Source: Biomphalaria glabrata
Taxonomy: Eukaryota; Mollusca; Gastropoda; Planorbidae
Length of the DNA: 64,000 bases
Direction: 5' to 3'
NCBI RefSeq assembly: GCF_947242115.1
Contig: NC_074728.1
Span: 1,550,001 to 1,614,000 of the forward strand
A program made the position numbers and the translations under genes. Every line of letters starts with the position of its first letter. Within the stretch, counting starts at the first letter, position 1. The notes beneath the pieces were generated by a model. It saw nothing but the letters and a program-made list of their open reading frames with translations. It had not been told where the DNA came from and searched no databases. Below, in pieces: positions 1-12,200 of this stretch.

Positions 1-55
1 CTTCTGCATCTGACTTTTGTAAACTGCCAATTAGCTCTGACCACAAAAGTTGCAA
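1..55 (+). CDS. Possible upstream exon of the PIF-like gene, cut by the window edge
   Basis: The first 55 bases run straight into a consensus splice donor (GCAA followed by GTAAGT at 56-61). Read from base 1 the segment is open (LLHLTFVNCQLALTTKVA) and leaves one base over, which fits the next exon at 3039, since that exon needs exactly one base before it. Read from base 3 it is also open and gives a Cys-containing peptide (DFCKLPISSDHKSC), but that phase does not join directly to 3039. The exon is therefore tentative and its frame is chosen only by splice phase. The N-terminal part of the gene, where PIF-type proteins usually carry a VWA domain, would lie left of the window. Confidence 0.35.
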
Positions 56-184
56 GTAAGTCTATGATTGGTTATTTAATGTTCCATTCTAGATATCCCC
101 AATTCTAGTTGTAAGTTATAGCCCATTCTCTATTTATTGGACAGTTATAAATTCACAATTTGTGTTCAGTAATAGTAAAATAAC

Positions 185-378
185 CTTTTCAGGCAGATGA
201 TGCAAAAGTCATCTGTATCTATGGCCGAAGGCTAACGAAGGTATCATGTGGCTACCACAACGAACAACCGCCTTAACTTTCCCCAACTAATATCAGGTAC
301 CCATTAGAGTTGGGTGGACTTAGGGGCGTTCTAAAAGTTCCAAAATTCAAAATCGCTGTCTTCGAAATTCGAACCTGA
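185..378 (-). repeat. tRNA-derived SINE, family A (degraded copy)
   Basis: The reverse strand reads like the body of a SINE seen repeatedly in this window: a box-B-like GGTTCGAA region, then segments related to ACCCAACTCTAATGGGTACC, GGCGGTTG and a TGCATCATCTGCC tail. The tRNA head is truncated. Confidence 0.6.
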
Positions 379-1240
379 TGTTGACATTGTGTTTGTGTGT
401 ATGTTGTTTGTATTTAGAATTATTCCCCGCAAAACCTATGCCGTGAGGTAGTCAGAGGTACTTTCATCTTTTATTTTGTTTTCTTATTGATTTTTTAAAA
501 ATCTGCTCAATTTTGCATAGTCTTCATAGAGTGCAATTTGAAAGAGAGAGAGAGAAAGAGAGCGAGAGAGAGAGAGAGAGAGAATGAATGAAAGAAAAAA
601 AGAAATTGTGATTAATGATGACATTGTGTTTTTGTGTATATTCTAGGCATTTAGGATAATCCCCCGGAACAAGAAAGTTCATGTTGTATTGTGTGTAACC
701 TGTGATTATGTGAGAGTGTGTAATTTAAGAGTCTGACAAATCCAGCGTCTAGTGCTAGCGTCGTTCACAGAGTTCTGTCTCCTTTGATTCTTAGTATAAA
801 GCTTATACGTTATTAATAAGGCTAACACCTGGAACTCCTCCGTACGGAAGACGGAGTTTTACCACTCAGGACAGCTTGTCCTATCATCTTGTAGGCGAAT
901 TACTTTGACTGTTATACAAATCTTGAATCAATTTTGAAAACTTATTAAACTAAATAAGCTTGAATTTTATCCACAAGTATAGACAGATTTCTATCTCAAT
1001 AAAGATAGAAGTAGAACACAAACGAAGTAAGATAACAAGATGTCGAACAATTTAAAAATATATTTGAACTCTCTGATTTCAGAATGCAATTAACACAAAG
1101 CGTTTCTGTCTCAAACATCAACTGATTTGCATCAGTAGATCATTCCCTTTTTTAAATACATTAACCTACATTAATGCTATATATATAAGGTTACACTTAA
1201 ACATAGGCATACACACTCCAGAACAACATGTTGTCTGATT
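379..1240. other. Intronic stretch without recognised genes
   Basis: This contains an AG-rich microsatellite at about 541-600 (GAGAGA runs) and otherwise AT-rich unique-looking sequence. I see no open frame with coding character and no splice-bounded exon. Confidence 0.5.
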
Positions 1241-1571
1241 CAGGGCCGGCCTTAGGCCGATTGCTCCAAATTTGGCCCAGCGCCTGGCAGGGACCCAAAA
1301 TTTACATTTAGCATATCATTTTTAGTCATGGCTCTTGTCACAGGCTTAGGGTTATAAAAGGTTTATATTTAGTGTATCATACGCTTGACGTAACTTTAAT
1401 CAACTCACTGGCGCCTACTGCGTTTGAGTTGCTTCCTGTGCATGTTGTATAACAAATGTTGATGTAATGATCTAATTTGTAATAGTTGTTATTGTAAAAT
1501 AAATAAAATTGGAAGAGGGACCACGCAAGCCTCCATTAAATTGGTTGTTGCAATTCGTGAGACCGCCCCTG
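1241..1571. mobile_element. hAT-like MITE, CAGGGCCGGCCTTAG family
   Basis: The left end CAGGGCCGGC and right end GCCCCTG are imperfect inverted repeats. The 8-bp flanks gtctgatt and gtcatatt agree at six of eight positions, as expected for an aged hAT target-site duplication. Related left ends occur at 28779 and 29847. There is no coding capacity. Confidence 0.55.
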
Positions 1572-1631
1572 GTCATATTCATTACTGGACTCACTTGGAA
1601 CGATTACTGCAAAGCTGCTTTACCTTTACCG

Positions 1632-1904
1632 TTACCTATCCCTTAGTCTGTTGGACCGTTGGGGCACCAGGCAAGACTTGTCGACCGTCATTCTCCATTC
1701 CTCCTTTTTTTTTTTTGCCTTGTTTAGAACCTCTCTCAATGGCAGGCCCTTCCATTCTTTAATGTTGTCCTCCCATCGCTTTTTCTGTCTGCCTCTTCTT
1801 CTTTCCCCTGGCACTGTTCCCTGAAGGAAGGTCTTTGCGAGCCCCGTATATCTTGTAATGTGGCCATAGGTTTTAAGCTTTCGTCTTTTTACAATAGTTA
1901 GCAT
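1632..1904 (-). mobile_element. LINE C-terminal coding fragment
   Basis: On the minus strand an open stretch reads KTYGHITRYTGLAKTFLQGT, GRQKKRWEDNIKEWKGL and KSCLVPQRS. This is the conserved C-terminal tail that follows the reverse transcriptase in many animal LINEs (KWYGHVTR...GRQKKRWEDNIKEW). It is a 5'-truncated copy; related fragments lie at 47640-47995 (minus) and 58885-59225 (plus). The exact clade is not assigned. Confidence 0.75.
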
Positions 1905-2589
1905 TTTCTTCTACACCAAGATAACTATTACCTGCCTCTGTTATACACCAAACTCAGGCTCTCAGTTCAGATCTGGCAGCCATTCATTATGAAGAGATAC
2001 AACTCTTTTACACCTAATACCCACACAGAAACAATGCTTACATTGCCAACACATGCTACTGACAAGTGTCATCATACGTACACTCTAAAATCCGCTTTTA
2101 TAAACTCCAAAGTCTGTTTTCATTTTTTGGCACTTCATCTTAAGTCATACATAAAACTAATCAAATATGAAAACAAACAAACAAATAAACAAAGCTTATA
2201 ATGAGTATAAAAGTAGAAATTATTTTGAATCTACCACGTAATTAATTTTCAATTGATCTTGACAAACAATAATACATTATTATTACAATAGGCCTATATA
2301 CAATAATATTTTTGTTAATTGGTTTTGTTAAAGTGAAACTTTCATTCACTATGGCCCACTCACTTTTGTGGACCAGCAGCGGGGCGGGGAGGGGGGTATT
2401 TAGGAGAAAGTTTGCGTGCTTTTTTTTTTTTTTTAAAGCTATTTAAAGAAAAAAGTTGCACTATTCTGAATTTGAACTCTAGGTCTCGAGCCTTCATGAT
2501 GGGAGTACTTATTAAAGTAAAAATTTTTATAGTCTAAAAAAAAAGAAAGTCAGTAGTTTAATTTTTTTAGCGAACGATCTAATTTTCTA

Positions 2590-2805
2590 CACAAGGCGCT
2601 CCATTTAGCTTAGCACATTTTCTATTGAAGAAATAATGTATTACAACTAATTGATAAAGTAATTGGTAAAATTTCTGACTGATTCACGTGTTGTCATCTA
2701 CAATGTATAATTGTGTAAAGTTTCATCTTCATCCGAAAATGGGAAGTGGGAGAAATAACGTGTACAAGATTCCACCCAGACAGACAGTGAGTTGACACAG
2801 GCTTT
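2590..2805 (+). repeat. Dispersed AT-rich repeat ending in AAGCTTTGT (family R1)
   Basis: Contains the family's marks: AATTGATAAAGTAATTGGTAAA, then GGGAAGTGGGAGAAATAACG, TGTACA, ACAGACAGTGAGTTGA and GCTTTGTAA. Other copies lie at 12410-12545, 16600-16795, 32180-32398, 33738-33905, 35088-35285 and 41245-41435. It is non-coding and its class is uncertain. Confidence 0.65.
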
Positions 2806-3038
2806 GTAATTAATTTAGTTACCACGTACGAAAAAAAACACCCACAATATTTACTTTATAAATTTAAGATAAAAAATAATTAAATGCTTTAAAATCAAAT
2901 ATTTTTTACTCCTCACAAAGATTCTGCAGTAATGTTAAATAATCTTGCATTGTTTAATTCTTTGCATGCAGCGATGTCTGTTCTAAAATGAGATGATAAA
3001 TATTAGACCCAGCGACACTAATACACTTTGTCTTTCAG

Positions 3039-3218
3039 CGTGTACGGATGGCGCTGTCCAGGCTGGAAACAGCTTCATGCCCCACGAGACCTATTGTGAG
3101 GCTTTCTACCACTGTAACTCCGGCCTTAACATGTTTCAGAGATCTTGTGCCTATGGAACTTTATATCACCCAGACTTGTTTACTTGTGTGGCCCCGGGGC
3201 AGGCAGTCTGCAATAACT
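3039..3218 (+). CDS. Exon coding the first peritrophin-A (ChtBD2) domain of the PIF-like gene
   Basis: One exon holds a complete six-cysteine chitin-binding type 2 domain with spacing C-x17-C-x5-C-x10-C-x12-C-x7-C, including aromatic residues expected at the sugar-binding face (TYCEAFYHC). The acceptor is tctttcag before 3039 and the donor is GTAAGT after 3218. The exon enters needing one base and leaves one base, so it is a symmetric 1-1 exon that can be shuffled without a frame change, as is common for extracellular domains. Confidence 0.85.
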
Positions 3219-6200
3219 GTAAGTTTAAAACTCAGATTTGCAATTATTAACCCTAGATTATTTTGAAGCATGGCTATAAGATTTTTGTTTTTGCCTTGTG
3301 AAAAAAAAATAAAGTTCCTCTTTCAGACCTTTGCGATCCACTGGGCAGATGATCTAAAGGTCATCTGTTTCTGTGGCCCACGGTTTACGAGGGTGTCATG
3401 CGACCAGCACAACGACCTACATTTACTTTTCCCCAACTAATGTCATGTAACCATTAGAGCTGGGCGGACGCCCAAAGATACCGAAATTAAAAATCCCAGT
3501 CTTCACCAGGATTCGAACCCGGGACAACACGGTTCGGAAGTAAAGCGCTTCCTTTTTGTCTCATAGTTTGCTTTATTGCTAGATGTATCGAAATTTCAGA
3601 GTGAATGAAGAGAAAAAAAATATCTTATTTTCTTTTCCATTAAGACAACTGAACCGTGTCGGAAGTTTACCACTGACAATAGACTAAGACTGCTTTACTG
3701 ATCCGTATCAGAAGTTTACCACTGACAATAGACTAAGACTGCTTTACTGATCCGTATTGGAAGTTAGTTAGAATTACATGACTCTTTTCAATTACAAACA
3801 TCCACACTCCACTAAAGAGAACTGACACAACAGACAGAGCAGTTCATAGAGTGACTGCCAACAGACCCATTGATCCTAGTCAACAAGTAGTGCTGATAGT
3901 GATACAGCCTAAGAAACAAACGAGTTTTTTTTTTTTACTGTTCGGTTCTTGCTTCGATGGACAAAAGACGCTTAGTTTGCGACGACTTGATGGCGCGGAT
4001 GGCGGTTGTCTTCTAATTTTTTTCCCGACTTTGCTAATACATCTTAGTTGAAAAAAAGAAAGTTTAATATAGCAGTGAATGTGAATGTTGTTTTTTTTCT
4101 GTTGCTAGGGGAGTGTAACTCTGGGAGAGTCGGTCGGAATTATCCTTCCCTTTGCTGTGACCAGTTCTACACATGTACTGGGGTAAGTAGATTCGCATAT
4201 CGTTTAAATATAATCGCTTTCTCCTTCTTTTTTTTTTTTGGGGGGGGGGGGGGGGGGGAAGGTGGCTTATTTTTTTAAGTGGAGGGGTGGAGCGGTAAAA
4301 ATGTTGATGTTGCTAATCAACCCCGCTTCCTCTATCATTAAACTAAAATATTTGTAACAATTTTCGCAAAGGTTCCATTCCCCGCCCCTCTCTATCCCAA
4401 AAAAAAAAACAACAACAAATAGTTCGTGTTCAACTGATTCTAGCAAGCTGGTCAGTGTAGGGCTAGCCTAGGACTTAAGTCCGCTGCGTGTAGTCTGTCA
4501 TGATAAAACGACCACGCAATAGTGTTTTTTTTTTTATATGTTCAGTGGTCAGGCGTAAAAATGCATACTGCCATGGTTAGTCAAGCATGAACATCTATTT
4601 TTGTCTTTGCTTACAAGATCTAGATGTAAATGTACAGACAAATATCTATTTCTTTTACGAGATTGTAAACTTTTTACTGTATGGTTTTCCGTTCTTCAGT
4701 AAGTCAAAAGTTTTTAAAAAAGGAAGGTAGACACTTTTCTGAAAATTTAAATCGAAGTGGGACAACAATAAATATTTGTTTTATTGTGCAACAATGTTAG
4801 TAACACACATCTTTCATAGATATGTGGTGCCGAAACGTATAATAGATACGATCATACCAGTCGGTACTATATACTGAGATCTAGGTCTACACATTTAGCT
4901 TATTCTGACGTCGGTAAAAAACCTGACCATTCTGGCTGCGCACAAAAAACGAACAAACCGCCAAAGAAAGAATTAATTATTAAGCTATTACGTGTCAATG
5001 AAATAAAAAGAATAATGTAGTTTAAAACACTTACCAAAAATGGTCCAACGGAGTTTCCCTTTAATTGAATATTACCAACTCTAAAAGCGTGTGATATTTG
5101 TGTCGACAGAAATAGAGGACTTCTACATTTTAATCTCAATTCCTTTATCTTCGTATAGCCTACATTTAAGCTTCATATTTTGTTAAAATTATTTTTATTA
5201 TATATGTGGATAACCCCAGACAGGTAAATCCGGCCCTAATTATATAGACAAAGATATGCCGGATCTGTGGTTTCGCTAAGTCTAATGTTATACGTGGAGC
5301 TAGCTTTTATTTCACTTTATTAATTATTAGTCCTCAAAATATCCTCGTATTTATCTGTTATTTTAAAGGTATTTAACCATTTTGGATTAGTTTGTCATTT
5401 TTACTCTCGTTTTGAACGTGAATTATGTTCGTTACGGTACTCTCTCTCTCTGTGGCATTTTACGTCTCAAGAGACGATCTTTTCCCTTTGCAACTTCTTG
5501 TATGACTAAAGAGGCCAATCCTTGATACACAGCTGCGATCGCAGGTTGGGCATATATAATCACCAGGCGCCGTTGCATTTTCACCCTTCTTTCTGCTTCT
5601 GTTGTGTATGACATCTGCAATCCGTGACCCTTCCTTTATGCTCTCTCTCCATGTGGATCTGTCCAGTGCCACCTCTTCCCAGTTGCCAGTGTCGATTTTG
5701 AAGATCATGTCGCGTTTGCATACATCCGTATAACGTAAAATTGGGCGACCAGCGGCTCTCCTGCCTTCTATTAGATCGCCATACAGGATGTCCTGTGGAA
5801 GTCGACCTACTGGCATTCTACGAACGTGGCCAAGCCAGCCAAGGCGTCTGCTTCTTATAGCAGAGCGGATGGCCTGGCACCCCGCTCTTTGTAGCTCTTC
5901 CTCATTGGTTATATTATCTTGCCACCTTATTTTAAAGATCCGCCTTAGGCATCGGAGGTGGAAGACATTCAGCTTTTTTTTGTTGCCACGGTACTACGGC
6001 ATTAAAATATATGACTATTTTGCTATAATTATTATTTGGTATAGAAATGAACTAATGATCCTTCTCTGACTCTGTCAGGGTCAAGATTCGTTGGAGAGAA
6101 ACAGACTTCATTACAGTGGCGTAGCTAGGAATTTTATATCGTTTAGAGTCGGGGGGGGGGGCTTGATCTCTTTGGGAGACTCTACATTTTGCATAATATT

Positions 6201-9200
6201 TTATTTTTAATGTAAAAAAAAAAATAACTTGGGGGCCCCCTCTCAAGTGAGGGCCTGGGGGATTTTCAAATTCTCCCCCTCCTCCCTCCACCCTAGCTAC
6301 GCCACTGCTTCATTATATTCCCCTTAATTTGACTTCACTCCTGTTTCTCAACAGTCTGGCTTTGTAAAACAAAGCTGTCAGTCTGGCTACAAATTTGATC
6401 AGTTGAAAGGAGTATGTGTACCAGGAAGCTGTATCGACCAGCCCAACTGTGTACGATTTGGAACCACCGATGGTAAGCAGGCGTATCTGTGCATACGCCA
6501 ACAGAAAACCTAAAATGAATAGCCAATTGACAAAGTGCGAGGGCCTTGAGAAATGAGAGGGCGCAAGTGTCAATGAGAGAAAGATGTTCGTTGATACGAT
6601 ACGGGTGGGCGAGGCAATAAAAGCGTCGACGTGGTGTGTTTGAACAGGTACATAAGAGAAAGTACAGGTGGAACAAAACGGTACTTAAGGCCTGATTTTT
6701 TAAAATGTTTGTTACAACGTGGAGCTTGTAGAGAGAGAGAGAGAGAGAGCTAGTTGGAATGTGGAGAGCTTGTAGAGTGACTAGTAGAAAGTTTGTAGAA
6801 GTTGGAGTTGTACAGAGACTAAAGTTGGAGTTGTATTGTTAACTTTTTGTATAATAAATTTATTGAAACTGCTACAACGTAAACGTGTCCTTGCATAGAA
6901 ATCATCAACAGTTCAAAAGACTTGCATAAAAAATAATTTAGACGACAAACTACTAGGGATGGTAGGGTAAACTAGCCTGGTCTGAGTAAAATGTAATGTA
7001 AAAGAATTGGCAACGCCCTCGGACACTAAAATCAGATTGATGCGCTCCCTACTCATAGCCACATTCTTAAATATCTGTTTGACCAGATCAGCAATTTTAG
7101 GTCAGTCTTTGCAAGATCAGAACAAATGTCATCTTCTGCATCAAATCTACTTCTGTATTGAGCAAGTTAAAAAATACTTTTTTTCGCAAAGATACGATGT
7201 TGGAAATTTAACTCGTTGCTCTAGTTCACATACACCGTTACAGAGCGCTTCAACCTGCGATTTTGTTTTCTTATTAAAAACTAAAAAAAAATCGTTTTCG
7301 AACTGCACTTCAGCTAACTTGAGTGTGAAATAGCAGAAACATTTTTGGATTCATCAAAATCATTAAAACGCTTTGAAAACTATCGAATGTTTTATTTAAA
7401 ACACTGGAGTTTACAAACATTCAAAGGGCTAACGTTTTCGTGTGGTAATCACTAATATTCGTCGATGAGTTAAATATGTTCCGATGACTTTTGGGTGACT
7501 CATTCTGTACCAAAAGTTGAACACCCTAACCAACGACCAAGTAAACTTTGACCAGCATCTTTGCAGACACTACACATTTTTTTGGACGAGATTTTATTTT
7601 TTTCCAGAAAAAGAAACGTCTGTATAATATAAGATAAGATGGAGCATTTTTGTCCAATACTTCATGTTCTGTAGTAGACGTTTCAACAGGTTTACAAAGA
7701 AAGAACTCGTCTTTAAAATCTCCATCATTTCTATACCCTGGCTTTCTTGTCATCTTTACAACTATACTACTGTGTGTCTTTGTAGGCAAAGCTGGGATGT
7801 TTGTAAACAAAATGTTTCAGTTTGTACGGCCTTATTGACTCTAAAAAGAGAACTTCGTTACATGATGGCGTATTGCTAATTATAAACTAATGTGCTTCTC
7901 GTAAATTTTCACCCTATAAATAATTGAAAACAAATTATTACACATTTTTTATGCTGCGACATTATAATGTTTAAAATGGTTTAGATTAAGTAGTTTCTCA
8001 ACATCTTTCCTTGAATTACAATTATAGTGTTGTTGTTTTTTAAGTAAATAACTTTTTTTTTTAATTGTGTAAAATGTCGTTTTTTCTAGAAGAAAAAAAA
8101 TATTTTTCTGAAGGTCTTGGGCGACCCCTGGTAAATCGCCAATCGACCCCCAAGTGGGTCGCGATCCACAGGTTGAGAACCCCTGGACTAAAGTATAGGT
8201 TAAAGTGAATAGAAATGGGTCTAAGTCCGGCCTGGGGGGGGGGGGGAGGGGGAATCTACTACGTTCCTACGAATCTACGGCTCCTTCTGTCTCAGAAGAC
8301 AATGGATTCGCTCAGATGGGTCACTGGCTTTGGTTACGTCTTGAAACGGGGAAGAATCTGGACTGACTGATCAAGCCGATTCTGGAGCGGCAGAGTTTGC
8401 AACAGTTCGTGCATATATATATATATATATATTTATTTATTTATTTAAAATCATACTAAGTAAAATATTGTGTATGAGTGACTTTATAATCTCATTGTTT
8501 GCAGATCCTTTATATAAGTGTTCTGACGTGCCAAACTCTAATCCGTGTAAGTATGACACAGTCTCTAATGGAGTTGTCGCACGTGATCGCCCATGTCCAC
8601 ATGGAACAGCTTTCAACGCCACGCTTTGTCAGTGCAGTATCTTCGCGTCGTACTGTCCTAATGGTGTCAATTACCTGGACAATAAGACCCCAGGTAAGAA
8701 TTAAAGCAGGCATTAATGTTAAAATCACACAATGGAATTGGTGCACACATAAAAATATGAAATTCCTTCACACATAACAATCTGAGATTGGTGCACACGT
8801 AACACACTAGAAATGGTGCACACATAAGTTGGGGGTTGGTTAACACATAACAACAAAAAAAAACAACTTGATATCGATGTACAAATAACAGACTAGAAAT
8901 GGTGCACAGATAACAGATTTGAATTAATACACACATAGCAGGCTGGGATTGAACGCGCATAGCAGGCTGGGTTTAGTGTACACATCAAAGGAATAATACT
9001 GATACACAATTCTTCTAGCCAGCTTTTTGCTGCTCAGCTGTAGGCTCTTTAACAGTCTGTGCCCAGCCATCTAATGTAATGTTACTGTTACAAAAATTAT
9101 GACAATACAAATCAGTTCATTTCAGATTCAGAACTACAATTTCGACACTTATCTGTTACATATACAGAGCGTTCCTTCAGGAGTTAAGATTATTATACCC

Positions 9201-12200
9201 TGACCCAAATCTCATGTAGGACGGCAACGGGAAGGGTTCGAACCTTGGGGTCGTGGAAACAACAATCCATAGAGCAAACCACGCGGGGGAAAAAACACTA
9301 CACTTTCAAACGTACATAGTTTAAAAGCACATTTCTTACTCTAAATGCTAGGACGAATCCTTGTAAGAGCTCTTCCCATGTGCCTTAGCGCATGAAACGG
9401 GTTGTCTGAATCAGTCAGGGAAAACCAATAACTTTGTATGGTTCAAGCAATCACGTCTAGATTGACATATTTACATGTACGATGTTATTTTCTTCGAAGC
9501 CATGACTGTAATTTATAAGTTGAGGAAATAAGGTGATTAAAAAATCCACATATTATGCATAATGGTTATAACTTAGATTGAATTGAAAACGTGATTAATA
9601 TATATTCATTTCATACCATTCTTTCTATTAAATAACTGCTACAATTTTGCTTGCCATGTTTCAGATGTGTCCTGCCGTGCTTCAGTGACCTTAGATTTCA
9701 ACACTTATCCTATTGTTGCCTCCTCTGAGAAACTAGGACTAGCCAAGCTGGACTACTACTTCCAGACCGTTGGTGTCTCTGTCTTAGGGGGCAGGGGAAT
9801 CTTTAGGTATGTTCAGTACTTTCACCACGAGCACATCTCAATGCTGCTTTTTTTTTTTTTTTAAGGTGGCAATCATTGTAATTACTATTACATCTTCTGA
9901 AGCAATTATATTTCAACTAGCTGTTACCCGGACTTCCCTGCGTTGAAATAGTATAGAAACCCTTTTATTGTTTTAATCTTTCAGAGGCCCGCGGTTATAA
10001 CTACACGCTCACATAGTCACACATTCTTTTGGGCAAGAGAATTCTAAAACTGTTTTGACTTGTTTCTTCTACGTAGCCTAACATCCAAATTTTCCAAAAT
10101 TAGTCCTTTCATTTGGAATCATTTATTTTTGGCCCATCAGTTGTGAAAAGCCTCCTATTGGCATCCTTAAAGAGAACGGCCCACATAATGGACCTTATTC
10201 ACCAATCGTAAACAAACAACATTTAGCCACGTGGTGCTCTATCTCTTCTATATAATTTACGATCTAATGTTTAATTCATTATGGTTGTTACGTGAGTTTT
10301 TTTTTTCTCGTTGTTTTATCAATAAGATCACGTGACTAAATGTTGTTTGTTTACGATTGATGAATGAGGTCCATTACGTCCCCACTACCCGACGCATTGT
10401 GTCAGAACATCCGGCACGCCCCCCCCCCCCTTTTTTTTTTTTTTTACCCGCTTCCATTGTACAGACCCGACTTCTAATGTTCCCATCACCAACACATTTA
10501 TCGGCACGTGAAATTCTTGTTGTTCTAAGTGGGGAAAATAACACATTTGCATTTCCCCTTCCACAGAGCAATCCGAAAGATTTTAAAAAGACTTAGCTCC
10601 CTTATTCTACACACGCTTCTCTTAGCCCCGTCACAGTCAAATGTAGTCCATAAGAAACAAGAAAAAATATTTAAAAAAATACTTTTAAAAAAATGTTATC
10701 TAAGGGGAAGAACTATGTATTCACAGCTTTATCTATTCATAATGTAAGATTGATTTCCCTTAATATCTAAATCAGCTTCTCTTAGCCCGTCACAGTCAAA
10801 ATTAGTCGATAAGCAACAAAAAAAAAAAAAGTATTAAAAAAAAAAACTTTTAAAAAAAAGGTTATCTTAGGGGAAGAACTATGTATTCACAGCTTTATCT
10901 ATCCATATTGTATGATTGATTTCCCTTAATATGAAACTAAATCAGCTTCTCTTAGGCCATCACAGTCAAATGTAGTTGATAAGAAACAAGAAAAATTATT
11001 TTAAAAAATACTTTACAAAAAAGGTTATCTTAGGGGAAGAACTATGTATTCACAGCTTTATCTATCCATAACGTATGATTGATTTCCCTTAATATCAAAC
11101 TAAATCAGCTTCTCTTAGCCTGTCACAGTCAAATGTAGTTCATTAGAAACAAGAAAAAATAAATAAAAAAGTACTTTTAAAAAAATGTTATCTAAGGGGA
11201 AGAACTATGTATTCACAGCTTTATCTATCCATAATGTAAGATTGATTTCCCTTAATATCTAACTAAATCAGCTTTTCTTAGCCCATCACAGTCAAAATTA
11301 GTCGATAAGAAACAAGAAAAATTATTTTAAAAAATACTTTAAAAAAAAAGGTTATCTAAGGGGAAAAACTATGTATTCACAGCTTTATCCATAATGTAAG
11401 ATTGATTTCCCTTAATATCTTACTAAATCAGCTTCTCTTAGCTCGTCACAGTCAAAATTAGTCGATAAGAAACAAGAAAAATTATTTAAAAAAAATTATT
11501 TAAAAAAAAATGTTATCTAAGGGGAAGAACTATGTATTCACAGCTTTATCTATCCATAATGTATGATTGATTTCCCTTAATATCAAACTAAATCAGCTTC
11601 TCTTAGGCCATCACAGTCAAATGTAGTCGATAAGAAACAAGAAAAATTATTTTAAAAAATACTTTACAAAAAAGCTTATCTTAGGGGAAGAACTATGTAT
11701 TCACAGCTTTATCTATCCATAATGTATGATTGATTTCCCTTAATATGAAACTAAATCAGCTTCTCTTAGCATGTCACAGTCAAATGTAGTCCATTAGAAA
11801 CAAGAAAAAATAAAAAAAAAAATACTTTTAAAAAAATGTTATCTAAGGGGAAGAACTATGTATTCACAGCTTTATCTATCCATAATGTATGATTGATTTC
11901 CCTTAATATCAAACTAAATCAGCTTCTCTTAGCCTGTCACAGTCAAATGTAGTTCATTAGAAACAAGAAAAAATATTTTAAAAAAATACTTTTAAAAAAA
12001 GGTTATCTAAGGGGAAGAACTATGTATTCACAGCTTTATCTATCCATAATGTAAGATTGATTTCCCTTAATATCTAACTAAATCAGCTTCTCTTAGCCCG
12101 TCACAGTCAAAATTAGTCGATAAGCAACAAAAAAAAAGTATTAAAAAAAAATACTTTAAAAAAAAGGTTATCTTAGGGGAAGAACTATGTATTCACAGCT

